DNA of 64,000 nucleotides from Owenia fusiformis (taxonomy: Eukaryota > Annelida > Polychaeta > Sabellida > Oweniidae), in the NCBI GenBank assembly GCA_903813345.2, contig CAIIXF020000009.1:31931259-31995258 (forward strand), given 5' to 3'. The notes below the pieces were generated by a model. That model was not told where the DNA came from. It made no database searches and saw only the letters and a list, made by a program, of their open reading frames with translations. Made by a program: the position numbers and the translations under genes. How positions within the stretch are numbered: position 1 is the first letter of the stretch; each line of letters begins with the position of its first letter. This document shows positions 61,601 to 63,416 of the stretch, piece after piece.

Positions 61601-63416
61601 GAACAACTCAAGAGATTTGGAATCTGGTAGTGCCAAATCTGCATCCATGTTTTATTATTCTCACTCAGAGCAATGTGTCTCTATGAGCAGAGCAATGTGT
61701 CTCTATGAGCAATGTGTCTTTATGAGCAATGTGTCTTTATGAGCAATTTGTCTTTACAGGTGAGAGTCTCAAGTCAATGAGTCAGATGCTATGTGGAACA
61801 GAAGATGCCCTAGCATTCACTGATGACTTTGGACTATCAGGAGATTTTGGTATAAATGATCAAAGGGCAATAAAAACTGAAAATGGAGAGGCAGTTGCTG
61901 ATATCTCTCAGTTTAGTGAAAAGCAGAAGAAAGAATTGGCATCATTTTCAAGTGAGTTGAAACACTTTAGTATTTTTATTTAACTATTGCAGATAAACTT
62001 ATAATGTCAAGTAACTTTGGTCTCAATAATGGACCAGATTCATTTGATCCAACATGATTGTTTCATTTAGGGTAAGGTGTTCAAAGTCTGTGGCATTTTG
62101 TCAGCATACATGGACATTTTAAAAAGAAGTGATTTTCAATATGGCAGGACTTAAGGAAGGGTGTCAGCCATAAGTGTATTTATTCACATTATGGAATAAC
62201 ACTGAAGTAAGTACATTGTATTTGTATTGTACATGTATTTCCAGGCCAATACTGCAAAGACATGTTCATCAACATCCAGACCTCAGACATTGGCTCTATC
62301 ATCTGGACATACATAAAGCCTCTCATCAGAGGAAAGATCCCATTCTCCCCCAACAACAAGCTCACCAGGGCTATCATGAATGAGGCTAACCACACATTCA
62401 CTGAGATAGTACAGCTTCAGGAGTTTGCATATTCCATTCTGAATGGGACTGATGGTCTATATCAGTTAGTTAACAGCTCAGATAGCTTGAAGAAACTCCA
62501 GGTAGGAGCTCTTTATTCTAGAAGTATAATATTGTATAGTAATGGACTAAATTCATCTAGAACATAGTAATAGTATTTTCTATATAGTAATGGACATACT
62601 ATTACAGGCGTGTTGTAATTTCAATTTAGTCATATTTAGGCAATTAATAACTATGACTCCAATACAAGTAATTCACTGATAGGCAACTTGAACTTACTGA
62701 TGCCTTCCTTTGTAACCAATGTGTTTGATTTTATATAAGCCAAGCAGTAACTCTGGTGATAGGCAACTCTGGTGATAGGCAACTTGCCTTAATCAGGAGA
62801 CCTGATGACATCATTGAACTCACTGATGCCTTCCTTTGTAACCAATGTCTTTAATTATATATTAAGGCAAGCAACTCTCCAATAATTGACTCGGTGGTAA
62901 GCGGGATGCCTGACACAGGAGACCTGATGGCTTCACTAGACTCCTTTACTGGCTACACGACTGAAGACGTAGACACCATGGTAACCTTGGCTCAGCTTAT
63001 GCTGGATGTCACTGAGTGTATAGAATTGGACAGGTTTGAAGGATTCGACACAGAAGAAGAGATGGAAAAACGTGCACAGGAGTTAAACTCTGATAAATCT
63101 ATGCTTGCTAGTAAGTACAACTGGCTTATATAAACCCCTATCTATTATAGCACCGTATATATTAGACTGACGATTAAATTTTTTCTTGGCAAAAGTTTGT
63201 ATGCTATGCTCCTTAAGGTGTTGGTTTAATGTATTCTGATTCTAAATATGTATGCTGTACTCCTTAAGGTGTTGTGTTCCTGAACGTTGATGATGATGCT
63301 ACTGGTCGAAGAAGGAGACAAGCTGACACTACAGGAGATGGAATTCCTAAACACATTCAATATAAGATCAGAATGGATATTGAGAATGTGCATGTGACCA
63401 ACAGGCTTAGAGACTT
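2979..63416 (+). CDS. giant ABCA-type transporter (ABCA12/13-like), extracellular domain 1 only, 85 exons, both ends outside the window
   Basis: ABCA proteins are full-length ABC exporters that move lipids across the plasma membrane or vesicle membranes. Their first membrane domain is split by a large extracellular loop after the first helix. Here 85 exons chain in phase (15,615 nt, about 5,205 residues) without a stop. The family call rests on exons 82-85: MLCG...QYCKD, SIIW...KPLIRGKIPFSP...TRAIMNEANHTF and QYKIRMDIENV, collinear with ABCA1. Everything upstream is a repeat of about 22 cassettes rich in N-x-S/T sequons, with two cysteines each. No transmembrane helix or nucleotide-binding motif lies in the window. 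The family member (ABCA1-like versus ABCA12/13-like) is inferred from loop length only. Introns not listed separately hold nothing I recognise. Confidence 0.88.
4012..4150. mobile_element. palindromic MITE-like element (best copy of the family)
   Basis: Two arms of about 45 nt face each other. The left arm runs GGGTTATGTACTGGGAGG, then GGATATGGGGTTTATCC. The right arm gives GGATGAACCCCATATCC, then CCGACCGTACATAAC. The centre is a second palindrome around CTACCTGAGGGACC and GGGACCGAAGGTAG. It lies inside the intron between the M0 C and D exons and is noncoding. The open frames seen here on both strands are products of the palindrome. Confidence 0.65.
4152..4397. mobile_element. second inverted-repeat element next to the palindrome
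   Basis: The terminal arms are TATCCTATACCAAGTAGAGTTTT at the left and AAAACTCTACTTGGCATAGGATA at the right, an inverted repeat of about 23 nt with one or two mismatches. The interior holds a short tandem of GGAAGCGGGAAGATATG. It abuts the 4012-4150 palindrome, so the two may be one compound element. Confidence 0.55.
4868..5075. repeat. degenerate AT-rich tandem repeat (ATATGACATT units)
   Basis: Variants of ATATGACATTACTGAAAATAT recur about eight times in the intron between cassettes M0 and M1. Units diverge in length, so there is no fixed period. It is noncoding and ends about 40 nt before the acceptor of the next exon. Confidence 0.55.
5115..6925 (+). CDS. ABCA loop cassette M1 (A-B-C-D)
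   Basis: Exons are 5115-5338 (A, 0 to 2), 5607-5737 (B, 2 to 1), 6372-6505 (C, 1 to 0) and 6740-6925 (D, 0 to 0). Phases join exactly and give about 225 residues. A holds sequons (NNT, NFT, NST) and the late tryptophan typical of A exons. C has the LV..DIL...GTLAVIKALL pattern shared by all C modules. D has KLCNETW and SLCDNLA. The intron between B and C contains a MITE remnant (5765-5980). Confidence 0.85.
5765..5980. mobile_element. MITE-like element with internal GTGAACACCTCT repeats
   Basis: It starts near CAGGAAAACCTG and ends with GTTTTACTGTA, which is the inverted version of the TACAGTAAAAC end seen at 15877-15986. The interior contains several direct copies of GTGAACACCTCT. It belongs with the copies at 15877-15986, 27804-27977 and the fragment near 11287. 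It is noncoding and intronic. Confidence 0.5.
7134..7613. repeat. 46-bp minisatellite, about ten units, ending at a splice acceptor
   Basis: The unit contains TATGACATTGTTCTCATTTC then ACATTTTATAATGTTCACATT. It recurs about every 46 nt with a few substitutions and one short unit near 7235. The last unit ends GTTCACATTTCAG, which is the acceptor of the next coding exon (7614). The minisatellite thus supplies the polypyrimidine tract and is one or two bases from making an acceptor in every unit. Confidence 0.85.
7614..9121 (+). CDS. ABCA loop cassette M2 (A-B-C-D)
   Basis: Exons are 7614-7858 (A), 8173-8309 (B), 8572-8672 (C) and 8924-9121 (D), with the standard phases 0-2, 2-1, 1-0 and 0-0. 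C is short (101 nt). D has ILCSSQ and FMCSIL. The A exon begins directly after a minisatellite. The intron between A and B holds a 'GCCTCAGTCACATTTG' MITE. About 226 residues, all consistent with a soluble helical extracellular module without membrane segments. Confidence 0.85.
7868..8033. mobile_element. MITE with 'GCCTCAGTCACATTTG' ends, copy 1
   Basis: The left end GCCTCAGTCACATTTG and the right end CAAATATGAATGAGGC form an imperfect terminal inverted repeat. Inside, AAATATAGGGATAA and AGATTTTCTGTATC are shared with a second copy at 54989-55150, and the two align along their whole length. It is a nonautonomous element of about 165 bp lying in an intron, with no coding capacity. Confidence 0.7.
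9122..9650. other. intron between M2 and M3, no recognised content
   Basis: A 240-nt open frame on the plus strand (9203-9442) has no neighbour it can splice to in phase and does not resemble cassette exons A to D. It may be part of an unrecognised transposon fragment. Nothing else can be supported in this intron. Confidence 0.4.
9651..11227 (+). CDS. ABCA loop cassette M3 (A-B-C-D)
   Basis: Exons are 9651-9910 (A, 260 nt, longest ordinary A exon), 10139-10281 (B), 10685-10812 (C) and 11024-11227 (D). A contains a short internal repeat, ALAPMAS followed by TLAPMLN. C shows VIESTLDMVPEAMDVLM, matching the C-module core. D has TLCGTLK and AFCSLSTN. Phases join exactly. The intron after B has two direct copies of TATTTATAATAACACGTCAT. 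Confidence 0.85.
10286..10345. repeat. two-copy direct repeat in an intron
   Basis: TATATTTATAATAACACGTCATTTA occurs twice in a row, starting about 5 nt after the donor of the M3 B exon. It is short, noncoding and of no evident function. Confidence 0.6.
11420..11715. mobile_element. possible MITE with GACTAGATGCGAGTAG ends
   Basis: GACTCAGATGCGAGTAG at the left faces CTACTCGCATCTAGTC at the right, about 295 nt apart. The left flank and right flank also share AGAGGTGTTT as a direct repeat. The interior is AT-rich without an open frame. It lies in the 564-nt intron between M3 and M4 and accounts for half of it. A small TACAGTA-family fragment lies just before it near 11287-11345. Confidence 0.45.
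11792..13577 (+). CDS. ABCA loop cassette M4 (A-B-C, split D)
   Basis: Exons are 11792-12018 (A), 12194-12339 (B), 12688-12824 (C), 13027-13143 (D, first part) and 13488-13577 (D, second part). D is divided by a phase-0 intron after TLFR, with one cysteine in each half (NVCSNS and VICES). C reads LNILEYINSSELYRLLRLQ, nearly the same as the C exon of M6. B has YQMNLLLKFIN, which M6 repeats as YQQNLLMKFLN. Confidence 0.88.
12416..12495. mobile_element. 80-bp inverted-repeat element
   Basis: CCCAGAATTCATAGATGATCA and the inverted TTGATCCGTCTATGCATTCTGGG make a terminal inverted repeat of about 22 nt with a few mismatches around a 35-nt middle. It is intronic and noncoding. It is probably a tiny MITE or solo hairpin. 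Confidence 0.5.
13931..15819 (+). CDS. ABCA loop cassette M5 (A-B-C-D)
   Basis: Exons are 13931-14151 (A), 14487-14650 (B), 15018-15154 (C) and 15640-15819 (D). A has NPPANVD and KWMNETVW, B has LEPMLAPLLETPGVAENIH, and D has ELCSKD and TMCSLD with PDSIAQNITELF between them. Each is matched closely by M7 (exons 30-33). B's PLLETPG core is the clearest signature of B modules across the gene. Confidence 0.88.
15877..15986. mobile_element. TACAGTAAAACCTG-family MITE, best copy
   Basis: The left end TACAGTAAAACCTGTCGAGG and the right end ...TTTACGTGTTCTACTGTA are inverted copies. GTGGAACACCTCT is also repeated in inverted orientation inside, making the 110-bp unit nearly a full hairpin. TA-rich flanks leave the target duplication unclear. 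Related copies lie at 5765-5980 and 27804-27977. Confidence 0.65.
16087..17928 (+). CDS. ABCA loop cassette M6 (A-B-C, split D), paralogue of M4
   Basis: Exons are 16087-16298 (A), 16665-16816 (B), 17101-17237 (C), 17508-17624 and 17839-17928 (split D). The D halves have exactly the lengths of the M4 halves (117 and 90 nt) and the same phase-0 intron position, with RVCVDS and VVCES. A holds QMWLDPAVW, repeated in the A exon of M8. The B donor is GTGAGT after ATCACTA. Together with M7 it is the second copy of a two-cassette repeat. Confidence 0.88.
16425..16610. repeat. dispersed 'CAGTGTTCTCC...CAAGTGGG' repeat, copy 1
   Basis: It begins CAGTGTTCTCCAGAGGG and runs into TTTTTCTCAAGTGGGCACAAAATTCTCAC. 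A related stretch in the opposite orientation is at 21600-21725, ending CCTGGGGAGAACACTG, and a weaker one lies near 61050-61160. It is noncoding and probably a nonautonomous transposon family. Confidence 0.5.
18202..20128 (+). CDS. ABCA loop cassette M7 (A-B-C-D), paralogue of M5
   Basis: Exons are 18202-18416 (A), 18755-18909 (B), 19223-19350 (C) and 19949-20128 (D). A reads LTNPPADVDVAK then SQWMNQSVW, B reads LQPLLGPLLETPGIKENIH, and D reads QLCTTEP and SLCTLDF around PDSIVQNITDL. All align without gaps of note to M5. The 598-nt intron before D shows no element I recognise. Confidence 0.88.
20521..26782 (+). CDS. ABCA loop cassette M8 (A, extra exon, B-C-D) spanning the nested TRIM gene
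   Basis: Exons are 20521-20723 (A), 21036-21194 (extra, phase 2 to 2), 25585-25766 (B), 26173-26300 (C) and 26573-26782 (D). A (QMWLDPAMWNKIFESLNQDL) copies the A exon of M6. The extra exon starts like a B exon (SLMSITNQLETVL) but ends LIADPAYLNR, like the end of the A exon (LSNPAFLDR). It is probably the scar of an unequal exchange and could be skipped without changing frame. D has VLCGMT and LFCSVN. The 4.39-kb intron between the extra exon and B contains the antisense TRIM gene. Confidence 0.82.
21600..21725. repeat. dispersed 'CAGTGTTCTCC...' repeat, copy 2 (reverse orientation)
   Basis: TTTTGCACCCACTTGAGAAAAAATCCTGGGGAGAACACTG is the reverse counterpart of the start of the repeat at 16425. 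It lies in the intron that also holds the TRIM gene. Confidence 0.45.
21830..22028. mobile_element. possible MITE with CACGTG inside
   Basis: AGAATATATTCTTTCTTTTTACCCCCTG at the left and CCAGGGGGAAGAAGGAGGTACGGATTCT at the right are imperfect inverted repeats. The interior is less AT-rich than its surroundings and contains a perfect CACGTG palindrome (about 21958-21963), which basic-helix-loop-helix factors bind. Whether this has any regulatory role for the neighbouring TRIM gene is unknown. Confidence 0.4.
22457..22542. repeat. GC-richer hairpin
   Basis: GGGCCCATCTTCGTTCACTCGGCTTC faces GAAGACCGAGCGTGGGAAGATGAGTAGGGCCC. The two arms pair over about 30 bases with small gaps and stand out from the AT-rich intron. 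It lies about 420 bp beyond the stop codon of the TRIM gene. It is probably a transposon-derived foldback, as at 29457-29594. Confidence 0.5.
22881..22886 (-). terminator. candidate polyadenylation signal of the TRIM gene
   Basis: TTTATT on the plus strand is AATAAA on the minus strand, about 75 nt after the TRIM stop codon. It is the nearest canonical hexamer downstream. In this AT-rich DNA the match may be chance. Confidence 0.4.
22962..24818 (-). CDS. TRIM-NHL-type protein (RING, two B-boxes, coiled coil, NHL-like propeller), intronless, nested antisense
   Basis: A complete 618-residue open frame ends in TAA. RING-HC ligands are C15, C18, C30, H32, C35, C38, C55 and C58. B-box 1 runs about C96 to H135. 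B-box 2 has C162, H165, C174, D177, C182, C185, H190 and H193. A coiled coil covers about 200-340. The C-terminal 240 residues contain NHL-type repeats (PHGVCTDAEDYIFVADCSNQRV, then PHAVTIDHDGNLLVGD). Proteins of this architecture are E3 ubiquitin ligases or RNA-binding regulators, and invertebrates have many single-exon members in immune-type expansions. No filamin domain is visible. The start is the first ATG, 14 codons before the RING. It lies inside an intron of the ABCA gene, opposite strand, without introns of its own, which suggests a retrocopy origin. It is intact, so probably functional. Confidence 0.92.
   Translation of the reverse strand: MATNVNDHYKTALNCALCKDILTDPRTLPCLHSYCLKCLHSLVEKSGLEGGSFNCPECRDLCNVPQQGVGEFKVSPTITFLLDAYKDSNQTQEPDCSTCLDNYEKNTPARIRCLDCNKRFCASCRKMHDTFLQGHKVLDLIGDSANDLQTAFQMVKERTVYCKIHPTKPIEYFCKADKTILCQSCFTINHSGHPCEDINETAAKNVKHIGAAITQGKQLVDAYEQAIQNTQADKSKFESKTENVLAEINNDMIVLKEAVDAKYKSFKEQVVKEKQTYVKQVMSHIGHLELNKAIIESQVNKFSTMVEHGHPVEIADLAEKANQKSDEWTKKPKLKFDEKTNMQFKVGRCLDTKVEFGKVSILLHEPSVQKVKLQNKYIWDMICTSKDRLIVTGQDDSSVAIYDKDHKLEKDLKEKCNNVVRTKEDELAFTNMTNTIHILLPDGTHKRNLVCKGTNDLRGISINSAGEIVVGDRYSKAVFCVDASTGEAKQQSKAGMFMDPIYVACNSKDIAIISDIEGHFVKGINRDGTEVFTYGESGDGEGELYNPHGVCTDAEDYIFVADCSNQRVHMLDPHGRFMRYVLTEEDGVNQPHAVTIDHDGNLLVGDTNGNLFIVKYRG
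24941..24948 (-). promoter_or_regulatory. TATA-like box upstream of the TRIM gene
   Basis: TATTTATA on the plus strand reads TATAAATA on the minus strand, about 125 nt before the TRIM start codon, a plausible distance for a short 5' leader. No other promoter element is recognisable, and AT-rich DNA makes chance matches common. Confidence 0.25.
25960..26010. repeat. AAAT microsatellite
   Basis: AAATAAAATAAATAAATAAAT-type repeats lie in the intron after the M8 B exon. It is noncoding. Confidence 0.75.
27132..28976 (+). CDS. ABCA loop cassette M9 (A-B-C-D)
   Basis: Exons are 27132-27364 (A), 27662-27786 (B), 28334-28455 (C) and 28761-28976 (D). B reads GVIGFLPPEITNPLNNVLHPL, a PPE-type variant also seen at M17 (ILPPEISTALAPVINP). 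C reads PEITKLIKLLDKSPEITEILL. D has NICYNPM and EFCKVDI with YLVVPEGRGIDLTAL between. The B-C intron holds a MITE and a 76-bp repeat. Confidence 0.85.
27804..27977. mobile_element. TACAGTAAAACCTG-family MITE, degenerate copy
   Basis: It starts ATAACCTGTATAAAGTGAACACCTCTG and ends GTTCATTAAGACAGGTTTTACTGT. Internal GTTCACT and AGAGAGG motifs repeat in both orientations. It is related to the copies at 5765-5980 and 15877-15986. Confidence 0.55.
28129..28300. repeat. 76-bp tandem repeat, just over two units
   Basis: ACTTAGTTTCACATGTTTTG followed by TACATAGTTGCATGTATC starts at 28129 and again at 28205. A third truncated start is at about 28281, after which the sequence passes into the pyrimidine-rich tract before the M9 C exon acceptor at 28333. 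Confidence 0.75.
29183..29450. mobile_element. MITE with 30-bp inverted ends and a three-copy internal palindrome
   Basis: The left end TTATCCTACACTTAGTGTAC and the right end GTACACTCCTTGTAAGTGTAGGATAA are inverted copies and extend inward with ACTAAATGTA. Inside, GGAGGATATTGTGACGATATACTCCG or a close variant occurs three times (about 29258, 29286 and 29331), and each copy is itself palindromic. There is no coding capacity. Confidence 0.7.
29457..29594. repeat. 138-bp near-perfect palindrome (snapback element)
   Basis: Arms of about 58 nt flank a 20-nt loop. The left arm passes from CATCCTATGATTTT to GGTGATATTGATATATGCAC. The right arm mirrors it from GTGCAGATATCAATATCACC to AATCAAAGGATATCC. 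It starts just after the MITE at 29183-29450, so it may be a separate hit in the same insertion-prone spot. Confidence 0.65.
29685..31231 (+). CDS. ABCA loop cassette M10 with a 694-nt fused exon (A | B+C+D plus the A part of M11)
   Basis: Exons are 29685-29875 (A, phase 0 to 2, with EQWMNETAWLSVL) and 30538-31231 (phase 2 to 0). The second exon reads without interruption through a B part (GLGLALTPFVEDPMLNPIV), a C part (LTLEDVF then SPDILETIL), a D part with TFCDKN and LICETN, and a new A part ending RKYIPIIESFYQAIEQ. Introns that separate these modules everywhere else are missing. That points to precise intron loss, for example through a reverse-transcribed copy. Confidence 0.85.
31638..32275 (+). 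CDS. ABCA loop cassette M11 (fused B+C exon, D)
   Basis: Exons are 31638-31862 (225 nt, phase 0 to 0) and 32084-32275 (D). The first joins a B-like half (VKPTYDGMKVVLDYVNDM) directly to a C-like half (INVARLFKNSSRIAVILES, GPDAVSALLAATF). Unlike the later fused exons it also begins in phase 0, because the preceding A part is fused into the exon before. D has LLCNEAK and ALCGINE. Confidence 0.85.
32485..33719 (+). CDS. ABCA loop cassette M12 (A, fused BC, D)
   Basis: Exons are 32485-32711 (A, 227 nt), 33116-33359 (BC fused, 244 nt, phase 2 to 0) and 33552-33719 (D, 168 nt). BC reads LDGILMLSPELRKSLEGVN then DILKGRLEGMTELTLDSLL, the template of the next three cassettes. D has FLCQDLA and KLCAIN. 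The A exon differs from those of M13 to M16: it lacks their PFNW motif. Confidence 0.87.
33766..33880. mobile_element. small copy of the 'TGTCACCACC...GGTGGTGACA' element
   Basis: It starts TATGCCACCAGC, contains GTGTCTGTAACAAATGGCAGG and ends GGTGGTGACTTTTTGCTTATTAATGC. The same right end is at 43827-43859 and the same middle at 37979-38050. It appears to be a deletion derivative of the large element at 42274-43859. Confidence 0.5.
34093..35018 (+). CDS. ABCA loop cassette M13 (A, fused BC, D)
   Basis: Exons are 34093-34316 (A, 224 nt), 34440-34683 (BC, 244 nt) and 34851-35018 (D, 168 nt). A has FNWTKLVMNIQMF and TDWLAAWGNLQLPGMSGDP, the second half nearly identical to M14 at DNA level. BC has SSLDGVFDLIPELRQAMEGF. 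D has MLCEDGV and KLCSINP. Introns are very short (123 and 167 nt), the most compact cassette in the gene. Confidence 0.9.
35431..36733 (+). CDS. ABCA loop cassette M14 (A, fused BC, D)
   Basis: Exons are 35431-35654 (A, 224 nt), 35950-36193 (BC, 244 nt) and 36566-36733 (D, 168 nt), all three lengths identical to M13. A repeats TDWLAAWGNLQLPGMSGDP. BC has IPELRQSLEVFN and EILKGRIGTMEEFTLEALL. D has YLCQDID and KLCSINP. M13 and M14 look like the most recent duplicate pair. Confidence 0.9.
36990..38355 (+). CDS. ABCA loop cassette M15 (A, fused BC, D)
   Basis: Exons are 36990-37216 (A, 227 nt), 37570-37813 (BC, 244 nt) and 38182-38355 (D, 174 nt). A keeps EPFNWSGFMMNIQ and VQLPGMSSDP. BC is more diverged (EIRPVLESFNIALEMLNGRV) but has exactly the same length and splice phases. 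D has FLCEGVN and KLCSAD. Introns contain one tiny TACAGGGTGGGC hairpin and a small TGTCACCACC element. Confidence 0.88.
37297..37367. mobile_element. 71-bp hairpin with TACAGNGTGGGCT ends
   Basis: TACAGAGTGGGCTGAAAATGTT at the left and AATGTTTTTAGCCCACCCTGTA at the right are inverted repeats of 22 nt with few mismatches. It is a miniature element in the intron between the M15 A and BC exons. Confidence 0.6.
37979..38050. mobile_element. smallest copy of the 'TGTCACCACC' element
   Basis: TTATGTCACCACCACCAC is followed by TTTGTAACAAATGGCAGG and then TGGTGGCATTTTGCATGTAA, keeping both ends and only the middle GTAACAAATGGCAGG motif of the longer copies at 33766 and 42274. Confidence 0.55.
38552..46041 (+). 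CDS. ABCA loop cassette M16 (A, B, C, D) split by the foldback element
   Basis: Exons are 38552-38775 (A, 224 nt, PFNWTRLVMNAQMF), 45025-45149 (B, 2 to 1), 45418-45545 (C, 1 to 0) and 45847-46041 (D). A belongs to the M13-M15 type, but B and C are again separate exons. So the fused-BC array ends exactly here. D has NLCEFE and LFCDAN. The A-B intron is 6,249 nt, of which 5,937 nt is the foldback element. Without it the intron would be about 310 nt. Confidence 0.86.
39834..40278. mobile_element. 445-bp MITE nested in the left arm of the foldback element
   Basis: GGCCATAAGAATTAGATTCT at the left faces AGAATCTAATTCTTACGGCC at the right, and similarity continues with TGTTTTGC. Flanking TTA on both sides may be a target duplication. 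The short open frames inside (both strands) have no protein-like character. Confidence 0.65.
40970..41545. repeat. inverted repeat at the core of the foldback element
   Basis: CTCTGGGTATACACCTTCCATTCC and TAGAGTAGTAGTAG at the left, then AGGGCTAAACTTTGGTCATGGCC, are mirrored at the right by GGCCATGACCAAAGTTTAGCCCT, CTACTACTCTA and GGAATGGAAGGTGTACCCAGAG. The arms are about 150 nt long around a 230-nt centre. This could be an independent older insertion. Confidence 0.6.
41950..42170. repeat. 195-bp near-identical direct repeat, copy 1 (copy 2 at 43862-44070)
   Basis: From ATTATTATGCTAAAATATGG to GGTTACCCCTGGCCATTC the two copies differ at only a few positions, far fewer than other sub-repeats of the element. 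They flank the satellite-bearing insertion at 42274-43859. Confidence 0.7.
42274..43859. mobile_element. 'TGTCACCACC' element carrying a nine-unit satellite, nested in the foldback element
   Basis: The left end TTATGTCACCACC immediately forms a small hairpin with GTGGTGACAT. The right end is GGTGGTGACATTTTGTCATGTTAATGCC. It interrupts a foldback sub-repeat after ATTACATATCTTG. Between the ends lies a short GGTTGGTGGTTGGCGTCCGGCG segment and then the satellite. Small derivatives lie at 33766-33880 and 37979-38050, showing that the family moves or deletes internally. Confidence 0.65.
42400..43760. repeat. satellite-like tandem array, about nine units of 130-155 bp
   Basis: Each unit runs CTTGCTTCAAATTGACTAAA, a T or A run, CAAAATCATCTAC, TTCTCAGAAATTCAAATCTG, ATTTGACATTTGACC, then TTCAATGACCTTCTCAAGGTC and AAAAAAGGTCAAAAAGGTC. 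Unit length varies through small internal duplications of GACTTTAGATTT. Every unit has AGGTCA direct repeats spaced 4 and 3 nt and opposite TGACCT copies. Confidence 0.85.
45609..45690. mobile_element. half copy of the GGTTATNTACTGGGAGG palindrome family
   Basis: GAGGTTATTCACTGAGAGGG followed by AGATTTTATTCAGAGGGTCAATATGATAT matches the left arm and centre of the elements at 2317-2440. The right arm is missing. Confidence 0.4.
46466..54371 (+). CDS. ABCA loop cassette M17 (A-B-C-D) split by the LINE
   Basis: Exons are 46466-46668 (A), 47205-47353 (B), 53727-53854 (C) and 54180-54371 (D). B reads DILPPEISTALAPVINP. C follows the LINE and starts DGVTLDAWARDNSAVAQF. Its phase fits the B exon exactly, showing that the retrotransposon sits in an intron and leaves the gene readable. 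D has ALCNVSA and AVCGQTAD. Without the LINE the B-C intron would be about 180 nt. Confidence 0.85.
47735..51544 (-). pseudogene. LINE ORF2 (endonuclease, reverse transcriptase), broken by one in-frame TAG
   Basis: The frame opens at 51544, meets a single TAG at 50927-50929 and continues in the same frame to 47735, about 1,269 codons in all. Before the stop lie INFLFWNIN and LLSETWLD of the endonuclease. After it come GDMNAR, DYVAVQ and SDHCP of the same domain, so the stop falls inside the endonuclease. The reverse transcriptase shows YRGINVL, MIDFRKAFD, GVMQGSVLS and LLWADDLIL (a WADD form of the catalytic box). The C-terminus has CNICGILEDEQHFIMIC. A single lesion in 3.8 kb indicates a young copy. 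Confidence 0.9.
51583..53367 (-). CDS. LINE ORF1 (coiled coil, proline/basic linker, SGNH-hydrolase-like C-terminus)
   Basis: 594 residues. A Ser/Thr/Gln-rich N-terminal part is followed by a coiled coil (about 185-300, from ELQYENKKLRTRIISLEKRL) and a proline- and lysine-rich linker (RPPKVPSRSPPKPSPRK). The C-terminal domain resembles the esterase domain of CR1/L2 ORF1 proteins: MYSSNGKKL where GDS is usual, GFGTNN for the GxN block and NDKLHFN for the DxxH block. The stop is 38 nt before the ORF2 start, in another frame. In the same frame upstream, an open stretch (53640-53416) is separated by one TGA plus 16 codons, so the native start may lie further 5'. Confidence 0.8.
   Translation of the reverse strand: MKATTARLKHGTKITVSDYVTVEVSDSGIITVFGEELQDWRDNDFDLIKGTLVSLKITSTPDSYSTSLPSTSTPCNTHSSGTLPAQTQEDIFISQSEEIDTGEDSIIFFLGNDTIPNTQADSGESAQISQSQSLIQPTVIPETQLDTQKPLSQNASQPATGSLHLSNISPTQTESTSKPDTPSITSELQYENKKLRTRIISLEKRLEEESIEHSQHITQLNAKLQDLHYRLQSADKKKEDEIQMPKQLHEQETRDLASKLECYESNEKWQITTIQGLKADLATQHRKNVALIERFQQMGCHDFDQSLPQSMSPPTISQKGQTTSKTSIPKRFVNKNPATKRFPTHDNEGISASTAKRPVTQPPNRPPKVPSRSPPKPSPRKYINSSKQLPTTVHIMYSSNGKKLSGMMHNRSKGKNMKVTSSVYSGANIEDATRIIQQGDIGKSTDHKFLGFGTNNVKVDSAQTITYELKNLAITAQNQHPTSKITLCGLHHRADHPNPQEVKQMNMKIDQVNREMESFATKKGFHFININRINDSTSLDPNMNVLYNDKLHFNFTGRTRLVDAMLSIINSTHNSYAEAVSMGNSRKSRTGLKL
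54668..56916 (+). CDS. ABCA loop cassette M18 (split A, B-C-D)
   Basis: Exons are 54668-54785 (A first part, 0 to 1), 55364-55460 (A second part, 1 to 2), 55673-55803 (B), 56173-56300 (C) and 56713-56916 (D). The usual A exon is divided by a phase-1 intron, seen nowhere else in the window, yet the outer phases are kept. D has IVCDKGR and GLCDSAT around QTFVFPLGTDADKEL. The intron dividing A contains the second copy of the GCCTCAGTCACATTTG MITE. Confidence 0.82.
54989..55150. mobile_element. MITE with 'GCCTCAGTCACATTTG' ends, copy 2
   Basis: The left end GCCTCAGTCACATTTGATTC and the right end GCAAATGCGACTGAGGC are inverted repeats of about 16 nt. The interior (AAATATAGGGATAA, AGATTTTCTATATC, GAAGCTACGG) aligns throughout with the copy at 7868-8033. 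Confidence 0.7.
57162..57814 (+). CDS. ABCA loop cassette M19 (A, D-like; B and C missing)
   Basis: Exons are 57162-57349 (A, 0 to 2) and 57586-57814 (2 to 0). The second exon has a D-type cysteine pair (GMCDII and LFCDIE) but enters in phase 2, where a B exon would start. It looks like a deletion that joined the beginning of a B exon to a D exon. Its donor, GTCACT, is the weakest in the gene, so the 3' boundary is less certain than others. Confidence 0.72.
58166..59531 (+). CDS. ABCA loop cassette M20 (A, B, C, D fused to the A of M21)
   Basis: Exons are 58166-58359 (A position, 0 to 2, unusual in having two cysteines, TCSRIM and GKCVLS), 58494-58627 (B), 58887-59011 (C, DVLKGDANLEQTLLDVASL) and 59122-59531 (410 nt, 0 to 2). 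The last exon holds a D part with ILCNSS and AFCKSNN and then, without an intron, an A part (FAW-type, SMAFNWFRSVPQLQNFIDDL). This is a second independent D-A exon fusion beside the one at 30538-31231. Confidence 0.82.
59769..60925 (+). CDS. ABCA loop cassette M21 (B, C, D), last repeat
   Basis: Exons are 59769-59908 (B, 2 to 1), 60302-60420 (C, 1 to 0) and 60728-60925 (D, 0 to 0). The A part is the 3' half of the preceding exon. C reads MEDLLKSRDAVRDYLMN and TTEALLTASV. D has TFCKPDQ and QLCALNQ. The D donor is GTCTGT. From here on, the sequence becomes the non-repeated, conserved end of the loop. Confidence 0.83.
61209..63416 (+). CDS. ABCA extracellular domain 1, conserved membrane-proximal end (exons 81-85)
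   Basis: Exons are 61209-61416, 61760-61951, 62245-62501, 62867-63110 and 63269-63416 (leaves in phase 2, continues beyond the window). MLCGTED and QYCKDMF match the cysteine pair of ABCA1 before SIIW...KPLIRGKIPFSP and NEANHTFTEI. ECIELDRFEGFDTEEEM corresponds to the CVNLNKLE region. VVFLNV...HIQYKIRMDIENVHVTNRLRD corresponds to the block that directly precedes the five-helix membrane bundle. A four-arginine run (63307-63318), not present in ABCA1, lies just before it. Acceptors of the last two exons have tandem decoy copies upstream. Confidence 0.92.
61668..61759. repeat. 17-bp minisatellite, five units, ending at a splice acceptor
   Basis: GAGCAATGTGTCTTTAT repeats five times (first units CTCTAT, one with an extra GAGCA). 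The last unit becomes GAGCAATTTGTCTTTACAG, which is the acceptor of the exon at 61760. The pyrimidine tract of the acceptor is therefore repeat-derived. Confidence 0.8.
62696..62943 (+). repeat. tandem duplication of about 125 bp covering an acceptor and an exon start
   Basis: ACTGATGCCTTCCTTTGTAACCAATGT occurs at about 62696 and 62823, and CAGGAGACCTGATG at about 62794 and 62917. The second copy contains the functional acceptor and the first 77 nt of the exon at 62867. The first copy is a decayed version inside the intron. Confidence 0.8.
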